DNA of 64,000 nucleotides from Ecdyonurus torrentis (GCA_949318235.1 OX439133.1:25430697-25494696), one strand, 5' to 3'; numbered from the stretch's first letter, positions 12,971 through 28,140 are shown. Numbers and translations are program-made. Notes: a model not told the origin generated them from the letters alone.

Positions 12971-13669
12971 GAAATAAATAACTTGGAATTTAAGTGTTGC
13001 ATTTCAGTTATGGGATTTTTTTATTTTATTTTTTATATGTCCGTGCGGTACATATAGTGACGATCATAATATTATGAATGCATGCATACCCTGAAAGGGT
13101 TAAGATATCTACTACTTACATTTTCTTCTATACAAGTAAATAAAGCAAAAATGTATTTATTAAAAAATTATAATTAAAGTAGCTTATAATTGTTACTATC
13201 ACTTTCAATTTTATCATCAATCCACATAATACGTGCAAAACTTAAACTGTATCTTCTTTAGTAAAATTTAATTTTGCAGCATTTACTAAATATTGTAAAT
13301 ATAGTGTATTTATATAATATATTTTTACAATAATAAAAACAAAATATATATATTAAAGTAAAAATATATAATAATTATTGTATTTTTACAAAAAAAATTA
13401 AATTTATATTATTAAATATAATAATTAATTAACAAAATTATAATAATAATAATTACTTAAATTAATGTACAATTTATTAAAAAGTAATTTGAGCAAATAT
13501 GTAGGTTTTCAAATTGATAAATAAATTAAATATAATATTAATCGTAAGAAATAAAAAAACCTTTATTGACCCAAGCAGTTCATAGTTACAAATATAGTTA
13601 CAACTAGCATTGATCTTGTCAAAATTACGTAAATAAAATAAAATAATAAACATAGAACAGTGACAATAT

Positions 13670-13770
13670 CACAGTAGATGATACAGTAGTCCATCTCCTA
13701 TACGGAATTATGGCGCGCATTGATCTGACATTCTCAGTATAGGAGATGGACTACTGTATCATCTACTGTG
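13670..13770. mobile_element. 101-bp hairpin element flanked by 9-bp direct repeat
   Basis: Arms of 34 bases are perfectly inverted (from CACAGTAGATGATACAGTAG inwards to CTCCTATAC). TGACAATAT occurs directly before (13661-13669) and directly after (13771-13779), as a target duplication would. A 9-bp duplication is typical of Mutator-like elements. Confidence 0.85.
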
Positions 13771-13829
13771 TGACAATATAACATGCAATGAATTACACAA
13801 CTATAGATACATTTAAATATATGAACATA

Positions 13830-14179
13830 TTAAAGTGAAAGTTCAGGGGCTACAACATGGCTTCTTCAATGTTATAGATAATGAGAATAACTGTTCATTA
13901 ACTCACATATGATGACCCAAAACCCTTCCGTTGCCCCATGGTAGCCCTTTAAACTTGCACTCATCCTGCGAGATATGCAACCCGCTACAACTTTTTCTAT
14001 AGTAAAGCCGTAACTATGACGTAAAAGATACGAGACTTGTTGCATATCTCGCAGGATGATCACGAGTTTGCGGGGCTACGGAAGGGGTTTGGGTTATCAT
14101 ATATGAGTTTATGAACAGTGTTCTTCTCATTATCTAACATTGAAGAAGCCATGTTGTAACCCCTGAACTTTCTCTTTAA
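13830..14179. mobile_element. Palindromic MITE Q
   Basis: Bounded by TTAA at both ends, with left arm TTAAAGTGAAAGTTCAGGGG and right arm CCCCTGAACTTTCTCTTTAA. The arms remain paired through GGCTTCTTCAATGTTA and ATCCTGCGAGATATGCAACC. One copy seen. Confidence 0.88.
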
Positions 14180-14282
14180 AATGAAGTATGTGAAACTGCA
14201 TGTGTTAACATTATTGTAAAATTGTATGGGTGGTAAACATTAAGATATCAATGTCATCTATTTTGGAGTTTTTATTAAATGT

Positions 14283-14426
14283 TTAAGGAATAGACCAGAG
14301 AAAAACATAAGCATTTATATCACAAAACACTTGATGCGGGACTTACATAAATAGCTTTAGTTTGTCTCAAGACCCAACTGTATAGCTCCGTAACAGTTTA
14401 TCAGAAATTTCTATGTATTCAACCCG

Positions 14427-14474
<48 letters not shown>

Positions 14475-14634
14475 TTTTGCATGTTTCTGATGTCAGAAAC
14501 ATGAATAGTCACGCAAGTTAGGCAAATTGCATACTTTACAGTATTTTCACGCTATGGTAAAAATTGTCATCAGTTTTGAAGATTCCATTTCGTGTTTATT
14601 CGTGTGTGTGTTTTTATGTGGTCCATGGCTTTAA
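14283..14634 (-). mobile_element. MITE family A, copy A2
   Basis: TTAA at 14283-14286 and 14631-14634. Has AGGAATAGACCAGAGAAAAA and GTGGTCCATGGCTTTAA. A poly-T run (14430-14468) expands the middle, and the CRE-like site is mutated to TGATGTCA. Confidence 0.9.
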
Positions 14635-14894
14635 GTATTTAATGGTGAACTTCAATATTATCAATTCTTCTATGCTAAATATTATTAATGTAAAACAGAA
14701 TGCAATATTGTCATTATTCTCATAGCCTTATCGGTCGGTTCATAATATTTTTATACAACTGTAATAATTTATATTTTTTAATTATACAAATATGTATTAA
14801 ATTTAAGAGAAAAACATAAGAAAAATTGAAACAATTCGCACGTGTAATTACAAAAAAAAAAAAAAAAAAAAAAGAAGAAGAAGAAGAAGAAATT

Positions 14895-15111
14895 ATTGGA
14901 GGTTATCGGTTTAGTGCTCAGGGAGATGCGGGGAAAGCTAAGGGTCCCCTAATTTAACATTACGCTTATGGGGAAAAACGCGTTTTTTTGCGATTTTTGA
15001 GAAAACTACTCCACCGATTTCGGAGAAATTTAAATGAGAAATACTAGACATACTTTTGCGTGTTTTAAGTCAGTCATTTTTAAGCATTTTTTTAAACCGA
15101 TAACCTCCAAT
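14895..15111 (+). mobile_element. MITE family E, copy E1
   Basis: Best-preserved copy, with perfect termini ATTGGAGGTTATCGGTTTA and TAAACCGATAACCTCCAAT. The core has AAAGCTAAGGGTCCCCTAAT and ACTCCACCGATTTCGGAGAA. Confidence 0.92.
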
Positions 15112-15114
15112 GGA

Positions 15115-17167
<2,053 letters not shown>

Positions 17168-17244
17168 AAAACACTCTCTTTGTGAAAGCTATCCTGCACT
17201 CACAAGTGATGGCATTTTTTATTTTTTAATTAGGCACACTGAAC

Positions 17245-17450
17245 AAATTTTAGAATGTTAGGGAAATTGTTTAATTTTTTGGGTTATTATTATTTTTCTC
17301 GCATAATTATAAACCTTAATCAAACTAACGCTCTCTAATATATTGCTAAATATTTTTGAACTAGCAAAATACGTCATTTTTACATACCACCCATGTAAAT
17401 TAGTGCTTATACATGGCGTCGATTGAATTAATAATTTTAATATACAACCA
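17245..17450 (+). mobile_element. MITE family B, copy B5, partial
   Basis: Right two thirds of B: TTTTTCTCGCATAATTATAA, TTTGAACTAGCAAAATACGTCATTTT-like phrase, CACCCATGTAAATTAGTGC, ATGGCGTCGA. Both ends are lost. Confidence 0.65.
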
Positions 17451-17454
17451 TTTT

Positions 17455-18300
17455 ATATAAAGTTTTATTCTCTTCGGATATATCTTAACAAACGAGCTTA
17501 ATTCTTCAACCGTTCGTAATATGTTTTTAGTTTAGCTTTTACGTAGGTATATTTATATATTTGTATTTTAATATAATGCATGAAGTTTATGCATAATTCT
17601 TTCTTTTCTTTTTTGTTCGGTTTTTCTACAGTAAAAATATATATAATATTTTTTTTTCCATCTAAATAGATGATATAATATAAAAATTTATGTAATAAAT
17701 AATTAGAACCAACCGATAAGGCCTAGGCCTTGGTTGGATTTCTGTGTATATGAGTGATAAGAAAAAAAATAATAAATAATAAAAGTTTAGCTTTAAGAAA
17801 ATTCAAAATATAACAACAAAAAGTTGAAGTAAAAGAACATGTAATGTACATTATATCGTGCATTATATATATTAACTGATAAAAACCAGAAATTCTTCTA
17901 CTTACACATAATTAGATAATAAAAACAAGAATTACGTAATGAAGTAACATAAAAAAATCTCATCAGTTCTAGGTCAATATAACTGTTTTTTATGAAAATG
18001 AAGACGTTATTATTATTTTTTTTTTTAGCGATTTTCATCTCACTTTTAAAACTTCTTCTTATTTTTGAATTCCCGTTACTATAACCCCTCTCGCTTCTTC
18101 TTATATATGACATCATAATATTTTCTTTCCTTTTCTTTCCTTTTGTTATTCTTACATCATCCTTTACCTACATTTTTTCTTTATAATTTTTTTTTTCTTT
18201 AAGATGATACATAATGTTTATTATAGGTTTTATTCAAAGTATGTGGTAGAGAATAATAATTGCTTGTCGATGAAAATAGCTTTTGCATGTAGAATGTTAG
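17455..18300. other. AT-rich intergenic DNA
   Basis: No exon-like frame; small TTTCC-rich tract at 18121-18145 and poly-T at 18016-18026. Confidence 0.5.
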
Positions 18301-18306
18301 CAATTT

Positions 18307-18307
<1 letters not shown>

Positions 18308-18354
<47 letters not shown>
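18308..18354. repeat. (GT)n-(GA)n microsatellite
   Basis: Short GT run followed by about 16 GA units, 90 bases before the GACA array. Confidence 0.93.
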
Positions 18355-18358
<4 letters not shown>

Positions 18359-18442
18359 CGATTTCAGTTTACTTCTATTATCTAATCTTAAAATTATAAA
18401 TTCTGTAATCAATAATTTTAAAATGATAGAGAAAGAGGGAGG

Positions 18443-18852
<410 letters not shown>

Positions 18853-18859
18853 TTTCAAT

Positions 18860-20025
18860 AAATAATTAATATTAGACTATCATATTATCAATTATTACAC
18901 TAAATAATTATAGTAATATATTTTGCATGTTAAAATGAAATATTTAACATCACCATACTCCATGAATATTAACACAAATCAATGAATCAATAAAATATAA
19001 ATATGGTTTAAATTTTCAAAAATAGCATGTTAAAATAAAATAAAATAACTGAGTTATAAGTTGTGCCAAATTCTATACTTGTTATTTAAATATTTACTGC
19101 GCAAAATCATAAAAACCTATAATAACATTGCCCTTAAAAAGTAGGTCCTAAATTTAAAATACGTAAAAAAAAAAAAAAAAAAAAAAAAATCCTGGTGTCT
19201 ATTTTGCTACCAGTCAAGAAAGCTTTTATATTTAAAATGCGTCATCACTTATAAAGAAAATGCAATCAAATTTAACTATATAATATAAATAAAATGTGCA
19301 TAATTATTTTGAGTCGCTCACAACGCCAGAGGGTGTCTTATAACTGTGTTCTGTCTTTCTAGACTTTTCTTTTTTCTTATATTTAAAAGTCACGTATGTG
19401 TCTGTTATGATTTAAAGTAATTAAAATACTTTCTTTGTTTATTATGAATATATTTATATTTTAAATGTTCGTATATGACTTCTAATTGACAGTGTATAGG
19501 ACAGAAAAGAAAATTATAAAATTAAATAAATAAATAACAAGTAAACAATTACAGAAAGAAAGGAATAAAAGTTAGATTTTTTTAATGCGTCTTATCAAAA
19601 ATCTTTAAATTATAATAAAAATAACCATGAGTAGCCTGATATTTGATAATTTTATATTTTATTTAAATTTATTGTGACAAAAAAAAAAAAATAAAAAGCA
19701 GAAATGAATTAAAGCAATTAATTAAAATGGTTCATTTTAATTTCTCATTTTTATTAATAGTTTTCAAACGGCATTTTTTTTTTTTTAAAGATAACTTAAT
19801 TTTCAGGAATCCGATGTAAACGTAAACTGCAACCTTTGTATTTTTTTTTTTTTGTAATGTTGGTACAATGAAAATATCAACGTATATAACTAAGATTTAA
19901 TTTGTTATATATAGTATTAATATTACGGGGGTAAAAGCATGATAATAAACTTATTATATACTTGCAAGATTACACTAATTTAGTAATTTTAGATTTTTCT
20001 TTTATAATCGTTTACTTAATGGTTA
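18860..20025. other. AT-rich intergenic DNA
   Basis: Poly-A at 19165-19189 and 19679-19692, poly-T at 19773-19786 and 19841-19853. Nothing gene-like seen. Confidence 0.5.
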
Positions 20026-20034
20026 AGTATTTAG

Positions 20035-20372
20035 ATGGCTTCAACCTGAAAATATAAATGGAAAAATTCTAAACTTTATGATGCAATTTGAAAGTTAACA
20101 GTAACAGCTACCTATGATAAAATTGTCAGAACCCGTGTTCATCAGATAAAAGAAAAAATAAACATTGAAAGAAAAAAAAATCATAATTTAACATTTAGCA
20201 TAGTGACTCCACATTTTTTTTTTTTTTTTTTTTTTTTTTTGTCTTTTTTACATTTTTGAATATATCTTATCCTAATGTATCACTTTGCAAAATTTCAGAT
20301 ATTTTCTTTTTTAGAACTTTTTAGGCAAATCTCGCAGAAGCTTATTTTCCACCTAAAACCTTAGTTTTTTTT
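20035..20372 (+). repeat. Dispersed repeat O, copy O2
   Basis: CTAAACTTTATGATGCAATTTG, CAGCTACCTATGATAAAATT, CAGAACCCGTG, then TTAGCATAGTGACTCC, a poly-T run and GCAAAATTTCAGATATTTTC. Same order as O1. Confidence 0.7.
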
Positions 20373-20534
20373 TTTAATGTTGCAACAATAAGAATAACAA
20401 CTTACGGCACGGCTTATCTTATTAGTTATATAGTATTGTAACTTACGAGGATAAGCATGTTAAGAAACTTATTATAAGTTATTCTTGAGAGATTTCACGA
20501 ATTTTTTAAAAATCATTCTTTAAAAATCATTTAC

Positions 20535-20869
20535 TTGAAGAATAGACCAGAAGAAAACATAAGCATTATCACAAAACACTTGATAGGACTTACATAAATA
20601 ACATTAGTTTGTCTCAAAACCCAACTTGCGGTGATCAGAAAATTTCTACGTATGCAACCCGCACAACTTTCCATAGTAATTTTTGTATGTTTCAAGAGAC
20701 AGTAATAGACAGTATTTTCTTGCTCTCTTGGGGAGGTCACATTTATACATTCTGGTAAAAATAGACATTATATTAGTTTTGGAGATCCAATTTTATGTTT
20801 ATATATTAAATATAATCATTAAAAAGCAGACGTTATATATCATGTGGTTTTTGTGGTCTAAGGCTTTAA
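20535..20869 (-). mobile_element. MITE family A, copy A3, decayed
   Basis: Starts TTGAAGAATAGACCAGAAGA and ends GTGGTCTAAGGCTTTAA. The CRE-like core is lost. Confidence 0.85.
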
Positions 20870-20871
20870 TA

Positions 20872-22019
20872 TACATTATCTATGCACGGAAAAAATTATC
20901 TAAGGGTTACTATATAGAATATTTTTATAATATATTTGTTACATGTATACAAAGTTTTTTTTATTAGATATAAAGAGCTAACTTTTTACCACTAAAGAAA
21001 TAACGTTTATGTTTATACTAACGAGTTACTATTTAAACTTTTTTCAACCAAGCTATTGGTTTGTACTGAAGAGTTACATCTATGTAACTGAATAATTTCT
21101 TTAAATTTATGTTTTTTGTCAATAACGCAAGATGACGTTCTCTTAGCTTATATCGTAGCTTAGGGTGAACCGTGCCTCAGGTTTTCAAGCACTTTCATAT
21201 AAATTACATTCAGTTTTCTATTAAGGGTAAAAAAAAAAATAAATAAATAAATAAAAAAAAAAAAAACTATCTCCATTTAAAAAGTCAACTTTCAAAATCA
21301 ACTACGTTTTAAATCAAAATTAAATACTAAACCTTAAGCAATGTATTTCCCATGTATAAATTTTAATTACTATACCTAATTAACTTAAATCTCAATTTCA
21401 ACCCTACATAAATAGCAATTGGAAGTACTTGTAAAATTATTGTTACTTTTATATAGGTCGTATTCGAAATAAAAAAAATAATAAAAATAATATCTTCATT
21501 TAAAAATTTTACATTCTATATAATCAAAGCAATAATAATAACAATAATATACAGTATTATTGTTTTTTTTTATTATTGTTAATTTTATTGGAATGAATGC
21601 CTTGAGGATGGTCCGGGATCATTGCCCGGGCATCATAGCCACAATTGCCGATATCTTGTTCTTATTAACCCTCGGGATATTTTTTCATCTTCATCTATAT
21701 ATTATAATCTGCAATAATATGTGTAGTGTATAGCATTGTTACCATAACTAGATATTAATCTCGATTTTTTTTTATTTAAAGAGAGAGGGGGGAGGGGATG
21801 AAAATATTTTATCAAAATACTTTCACAGCTTCAGTATTTTTAACTTCTATTGTTATAAATGGCTTTAGGGATCTTTTTTTTTTATTAATATTAAAAATTA
21901 TTTTTATTGATTAATTTTAATTAAATACTATTAGAATTTTAATGTACATAACCATAGAATGTTATAAAAGCACAATTATTATTTTCTATAGAAAAGTACT
22001 ACAATTATTATTATTGTTT
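20872..22019. other. AT-rich intergenic DNA
   Basis: Contains a GC-richer spot at 21605-21660 with the near-palindrome GCCCGGGC, and a GA/GGGG run at 21779-21800. No gene seen. Confidence 0.5.
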
Positions 22020-22020
22020 A

Positions 22021-22320
22021 AGTATGCGGATGACGTCATATTTAATGCGTTTGGAGGCCATACTGGAGTAGTGCATAACATTGCTCAGCATAGGACAAAC
22101 TTCATTTAAGCTCATTTTCTTTGGGAAATTGTTAATTTTTTGTTATTGTTATTTTTCTCGCACATACTTGAGATACTAATTCAACATATTTACAACATCA
22201 ATGCTCTCAAAAATATTGCATAGTGTTTTTAAACTGGCAAAATGAGTTATTTTCCTATACCACCCATGTTATAGAGTTATCCAACATGGTGTAGACTTTA
22301 GCATGAATGCATACACTCTA
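22021..22320 (+). mobile_element. MITE family B, copy B6
   Basis: TGACGTCA at 22031-22038, GGAGGCCATACTGGAGTAGT, CTCAGCATAGGACAAACTTC, then CACCCATGTTATAGAGTTATCC and ATGAATGCATACACTCTA. Confidence 0.9.
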
Positions 22321-22336
22321 TTAAAATTAACGTATT

Positions 22337-22536
22337 CAGTATTATTCATATGACGCGTAAATTTGAGGCACGCTGACGCTCGTCAACAGATAAACAAAGT
22401 TTGAAAAATGTGAACCAATGGAGCCGTTCACATGTAATTTTCAAAAACAATGTGAAAGGCTCCATTTGTTTACATTGTTCAAAATTTGAGTATACGTCGA
22501 CGCGAGTCAAATTTACTCGTCATGTGAAAAATACTG
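22337..22536. mobile_element. Palindromic element J
   Basis: TCAGTATTATTCATATGACG pairs with CGTCATGTGAAAAATACTG, and inner GAACCAATGGAGCCGTTCAC with its mirror near 22450. One copy only; starts 17 bases after B6. Confidence 0.8.
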
Positions 22537-22549
22537 GTTCCTCACAGAT

Positions 22550-24720
22550 ATTAAAAATTATTACTGCAAATGTTATATAATAATTGCTATTATAGGTATA
22601 GCAAGGAACACATTATATAATAATATATGCATTGTATTTTCTATAACAGTCTTTTTTTTTTTTTATTATTATTATTAAAACTTTGTTCAGATTTTTTGGG
22701 AGGAAATTTCTACCTTTTTTGGTTTTATTACATTTATTACATTATGCAAGTTTAGTATTAATTTTGATGGCTTTAAAGATTTCGTTATTGTTATTGAATT
22801 TAGTCTTTGGGCGTGAGACTAGTTAAAATGTTAGTTTGAAAGCCCCTGTGAGATATGCAACTTTTTCAGCTTCGCAGTATGAAACTTGCCTACCTTAAGG
22901 CGCTAAAAAGTTTTTATTTTGTTTGCTGGTTTTACTAGCAAAATGTAATAAATTTAATAATTCTAAACAAAGTAAAAAATATATTTGATAAAAATCAGTT
23001 ATTAAATTTAAGATCGCAATATTTCTTAGAATTATAGTTCAATTTATTTTCCTTATAGTAAATATACAAGAAAAACATTGTAGTATTTTAAATTATTGAA
23101 CAAGGTCAGTAAACAAGTTTTTAAATTACGTGAGCAAATTTTCACAGAAATCTCAAGTTCAAGAGCGATCATTTGCAATTAATTATACATGAATATTATT
23201 ATTAGAATTTGCAAATAACGCGTACATTGAAAAACTTATTTTTATTTCTAATAATTTCCTGTAATAATTTTAAAAATATTGAAAATTTATGCTCTGGCTA
23301 TGCACTTGTATATGCGTAGCTTTTGCAATGAACGTAGATTAATAAATTTAATTATACTGATTTTTGCAACAATGAAATTAATAATATTTAATTTTTATTT
23401 CTTTAATAAAATGATAGAAATTTCACTATTTTTGAATACAATTTTAAAATATATATTTTGCACACTAATGCACTAATGAAAGAACTATAGTACCATGTTA
23501 TTTATTATTTTGCAGGGGATTAAGAGTAAGGGGTGTAAGACCAAAACAAAATATTTATTTTTCATGTGTTAAAGATGCATGATATAAATCATGTTATATA
23601 TTATAATAAAATATGAACCGACCGATGATGCTTTGTTTTGTTTATAGAATTTGTATATTGTGTTTAATTAATAATAATAATAAATTATTGCTTATCTTAT
23701 CACTAACTTAAAAAAAATATTATAATTACGTCCAGTTAAAAAAAAAAATAATAATAATAAAGAAGGAATGATTAAGATTAACTATTTATGAATAAATAAG
23801 TATCCTTTAAAACCGTGTGCATGTATGCCTTTAAAAAAAATACTATGATTTTCTTTAACCCTGTACTGCGTAAAACACTCATATCATAATTAATGGAAAA
23901 CATGATAATTTTGTAAATATGTTGTAAATGTAATTATGTATGACAAAAAGCATAATCTTATCTACATAAAATATGTACTAACAGTGTATTCGCGCGTGGT
24001 GCAATGCGCGCTATGAGGTCGTATATAGAGCTATATGACGTAGACACAACAAACATATCGATTTATTACGTTTTATCATATGTTTTTAAAAGGAAAATAA
24101 TGACGATTTTGCATGTATAAAACCAGACAAGATAAAATATTTTTTATGACGTTTTTAACAATAATTTATCGTATTTATATAAAAAAAATGTAATATTGAT
24201 TTAATACTTATTGAAGCAAATATATATTTGTTTTTATTATAAAAGTAAATTTATTATAAATATTGTATTGTATTATCTTATTAATAAAATAACTTTTACA
24301 TTTATAAACATAACGTTTAAATTTATATTTTATTTAACATTTAATAAATATAATTATATATTTATATTATAATATATAAATACATAAAAATTTATTTATA
24401 TAAAATTTGAACAAAAATTATTAAAAATTTAATTTTAATATTTAAAAAAATTAAGTATAAGTATTAAGTATTAAGTTATTATTATATTATTATGTATTAT
24501 ATTATTATATTATTATACTATTATTATTGTTATTTATTATATAAATAATATTGCAAATTACGAGTTCCAAAATTAACGTAGATTTGATATATCAAAATTA
24601 TAAGTTTCAATGCCTTGCATCTGTGTGTAACTAATGAAAAACCTAACGGATGCATAAAAACTGAAATTTGGAACCGAGTAAACCTCTATATCAAAGATCA
24701 AAGAATCTCCGCAACTTATT
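22550..24720. other. AT-rich intergenic DNA
   Basis: A fragment at 22845-22875 (GTGAGATATGCAAC) resembles the middle of Q. A small GC-rich spot (TATTCGCGCGTGGTGCAATG) lies at 23990. The stretch 24170-24560 is almost pure A/T. No gene seen. Confidence 0.5.
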
Positions 24721-24724
24721 AATA

Positions 24725-25075
24725 TCAAGATATGTTCCATTTTAGGCGGGGAATCAGGTACTGCGGGATTTGGCTAAATATTTGTACAGAAAGAAAAATC
24801 TGAAATTTCACACAGTGATACATTACGATAAGATGTCTTCAAAAATGTAAAAAAATTGAGGGGCCCACTTGCTAGATTTTAAATTAGTTTTTTGAAGTGT
24901 TAGTCCCATAAGAGCCTATATGTTAATTACAATAATTATTTACTCTCTTATCTGATGGTCACGGGTTCTGAAAATGTTATCATAGGTAGCTGTTACAATT
25001 AAATTTCAAATGGCATCATAAAGTTTCGAATTTTTCTTTTTAAATTTTGAGATACAAGCTATCTATACAATCCTT
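24725..25075 (-). repeat. Dispersed repeat O, copy O3
   Basis: Reverse complement of O1/O2: TCTGAAATTTCACACAGTGA, GTTAGTCCCATAAGAGCC, TCATAGGTAGCTGTTACAAT, AATGGCATCATAAAGTTTCG, TGAGATACAAGC. Confidence 0.75.
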
Positions 25076-25145
25076 TATATCCAACTTCTGTAATTTGTTT
25101 TGTCAAGTATAAATTGGGCAAAAAAATAAATTCATTATAACCATT

Positions 25146-25530
25146 ATGCTGTCAGCAATGGCTTTTAAAATAGTGGTCTTCGTGTTATTAAACTTCCTAA
25201 ACTTCCAATCTCAATTTTTTAATTATTTAACGGATTAGAGCAAAAACCTTATTGCAACCCCGAACCTACGTCACAACTAAACTTGCTTACACGCTAGTTT
25301 GTCGCGAGCTCTTTGCTTAAATTATGTTACAAAGTATATAGTAGTCATAAAAACATTATTACGTCAAGTAACGAGAGAATAATAAGAGTAACTCACACTA
25401 CCGCCAAGCTAGCGTGAGAGCAAGTTGTAGCTGTGACGTAGGTTCGGGGTCACTGTAACTACTTTTGCTCTCAGCGCGTTAATAATTAAATTTTTGAGAT
25501 CATGTTTTTGGGAGGCTTAATAACACAGTG
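25146..25530. mobile_element. Palindromic MITE K, copy K1, decayed
   Basis: Left CAGCAATGGCTTTTAAAATAG and right GGAGGCTTAATAACACAGTG match the ends of K2. Inner arms ACGCTAGTTTGTCGCGAGC and CCAAGCTAGCGTGAGAGC face each other, both next to GACGTAGGTTCGGGG. Confidence 0.8.
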
Positions 25531-25719
25531 ATTAATATTAAAAAAAAAAAAAAAAAAAAAAAAACTTTAACGAAAAAAAGAAAAATTTACTCGCCTAATT
25601 ACATATTGCTTGTATACACACACAGTACATTAATTGTGAATTACGCAATTGTTAATAAATATATAAGAAAAGTATTACATATCGATGTTGCTACGAACAA
25701 AATGTATTTCTGGTTTTCT

Positions 25720-25960
25720 GTCACGCGAAGTAAAATGTCTATCTCGTATTTTGTCACGCGAAGCAAAATGTCTATCTCGTATTTTGTCACGCGAAGCAAA
25801 ATTTCTATCTCGAGCGCCATCTACATAACGTTCGGGAACGAGATAGACATAATGCTACGCGTGACAAAAAATGAGATAGACATTTTGCTTCGTGTAACAA
25901 AAAACGAGATAGACATTTTGCTTACCGTGACAAAATACGAGATAGACATTTTGTTCACAA
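25720..25960. repeat. Mirrored 33-bp minisatellite U
   Basis: Three forward units of TCACGCGAAGCAAAATGTCT followed by ATCTCGTATTTTG fill 25720-25811. After a spacer of about 24 bases, three to four units in reverse complement follow. The 33-bp period keeps a 169-codon frame open, giving VTRSKMSISYF and EIDILLRVTKN repeats. Confidence 0.9.
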
Positions 25961-26506
25961 CAACATTGATATATCCATTATTTGTGAAAATTAAGACACT
26001 ATATGCATCTATAATATCTATATACAATAGAAAATAGATATGAAGAAATATTTTATATTACATTTACTTATTATAAAAGTGGTAAACAATCAATAAGATA
26101 AAAATATATGGATAAAGAAAAACTTGCAAAGAGGTGCAATTTTGTTAAAGTAAATGAGTTAAGTACCGAGAAAAAGGCGTGTATGCTTAATTGCGAAATA
26201 TTTAACATGTAACAAGCACGTTATCAAGTTGTTGATAACTCACACATATTTCAATTATAACAAATTAACATTTCCAAGTTTATATTATTATTTTAAATTG
26301 TATTATTTTAACTGTCTATTCTCACGGAGCAATACGTTACAATAGCAATTAATTGTTGTCTTTAATTTTCATGCTTTTAAACAGATTGCACAGGCACATG
26401 CTAAATATAGGAACTTTTAATTGCATGCATGCAATTTATTTTTATTGCACACATTATAATATAGTCACAGTGTGATACTTTACAAAGTGATATCTTTTAA
26501 TATCAA

Positions 26507-26599
26507 TAGGGTGTATCCGTATGACGTCATATTTAATGCACTTGGAGGCTATACTGGAGGTATTGAATAACATTGCTCAGCATAGGACAAACTTCTTCT

Positions 26600-26633
<34 letters not shown>

Positions 26634-26804
26634 CGTATCTTTCTCATATACTTGAGATTATACAAAACAACCTATATATAATATTAATAGCATTAATGCT
26701 CTTAAAAGTACTATAAAACGTTTTTCAACTGTTAAAATGAGTTATTTTCCTATATATATATACCGGCCCATGCATTGTTAACATGAATGCATTATGCTCT
26801 ATAT
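26507..26804 (+). mobile_element. MITE family B, copy B7
   Basis: TAGGGTGTATCCGTATGACG start, CTCAGCATAGGACAAACTTC, poly-T insertion, GAATGCATTATGCTCTATA end. Preceded by 26030-26500, AT-rich without a gene. Confidence 0.88.
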
Positions 26805-26818
26805 AATTTTACATCATA

Positions 26819-27110
26819 CAGGGTCTATTCGCATGACTTCATAATAAATGCACTTCGACGTCATTGCTCACTCATGACTAACATTGCTCAACATTGGAAA
26901 ACGTCGTTTTTAATAGTTTTCTTTTGAAAATTAGTTTGTTTGTTTTTCTCGCATACTTGAAAATCTAATTCAGCCTATTAACAGAATCAATGCTGGCAAA
27001 AATATTTCTATCATACTTTATTTTTATACTTGTAAAATATGTCATTTTCCACATCAAAAACTATAAGTGCTCACATTTGGCGTCGACTTTTTATATGAAT
27101 GTCCACCCTG
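26819..27110 (+). mobile_element. MITE family B, copy B8
   Basis: CAGGGTCTATTCGCATGACT start, CTCAACATTGG, GCATACTTGAAAATCTAATTC, TGGCGTCGACTTTT, ATGTCCACCCTG end. Same orientation as B7, 15 bases on. Confidence 0.85.
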
Positions 27111-27277
27111 CCAATATGTTAAAGTTTGCCCAATTTTTTTTTTTTTAATTTTTTTTTTTTCAAGTTTGTGAGACAACCTTCCAAGGCTTAAAAAAGTATA
27201 ACATTATTTACATATTTGTTAATTATTGAATTAATAATATTTACCTAATAAAACATTGCCGTTCCACAACACTAAAA

Positions 27278-27420
27278 GATTTTGCTGTATATTACACTGC
27301 AAAGTAAATAAATACGTAATAATAATGCTAACAACATTTATGCACAACATAATTTATGCTATATTGTATAGTGATTATACTAAATAATATAGGTTCAGCA
27401 TAATATGACAAAATAACAAC
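27278..27420. repeat. Repeat H, copy 2
   Basis: CTGTATATTACACTGCAAAG through TAGGTTCAGCATAATATGAC, nearly the same as 34414-34558, which lies inside A4. About 140 bases long. Confidence 0.75.
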
Positions 27421-27844
27421 ATTCGTCTTCTACAATACAGCAATTGTTCAATGCAACGTAAATTACGTGTAGTTTCTATTTTTATAAAATGTAGATATAT
27501 ATTAAAACACGTATGATTTCCGTAAATAGAAATATATATTTTAATATAATATACAAATGCACGTCAAAAAAGAAAAGAAACGTATTTCAAAATTCATGAA
27601 TGTCATTATGAAAATTTTGTTCTACTTTTTTTTTAACTCTTGTGCATCATGATGATGCATTTCGCCTGCATAAATAAAGATGCAGATCAGATGCATCGTT
27701 ATGTATATATATATATATATATCGCAGGAAATGCATTTGCGAGTCTAATTTGATGTTATAAGCTTTATAGAAAGATGCAGTTCCATTCTATTGTTTTTTT
27801 AGTTTGTATATTGTACTATACTCATTTTACTGTACAATTTAATT

Positions 27845-28140
27845 TATATAGAGTAAATCAGCATGACGTCATACTGAAAACACTTCGACGCCATACTGGT
27901 TCAATGAACAATATTGCTTAACATAGGACAAACTTCATTTTTGACTATATTTTCTTTGTGATTTTTTTTTAATAATTAATTTTTTTTTTAATTAGTATCT
28001 CACATACTTGAGATACGAATTTAACTTATTAACGGTACCATTGCTCTCAAAAATATTACTTTGTATTTTTAAATTGGCAAAATGTTCCTATGTGGCCTAG
28101 GTAATTTAATGTTCCAACATGGCGTCGACTTTAACATAAT
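27845..28140 (+). mobile_element. MITE family B, copy B9, right end lost
   Basis: TATAGAGTAAATCAGCATGA start with TGACGTCA at 27864-27871, then ACTTCGACGCCATACTGG and ATGGCGTCGACTTTAACATA. Confidence 0.85.

Noticed and set aside
21605..21665. GC-richer spot with GCCCGGGC as a regulatory or tRNA-like element
   Set aside because: No A or B box, no second copy and no other support.
25720..25960. CRISPR-like array
   Set aside because: Units are contiguous with no spacers and invert halfway; the DNA is eukaryotic.
25528..26037. 169-codon frame with 11-residue repeats
   Set aside because: It is kept open by the 33-bp unit length; it starts in a poly-A run and reads through an inverted array, with no splice or protein-family evidence.
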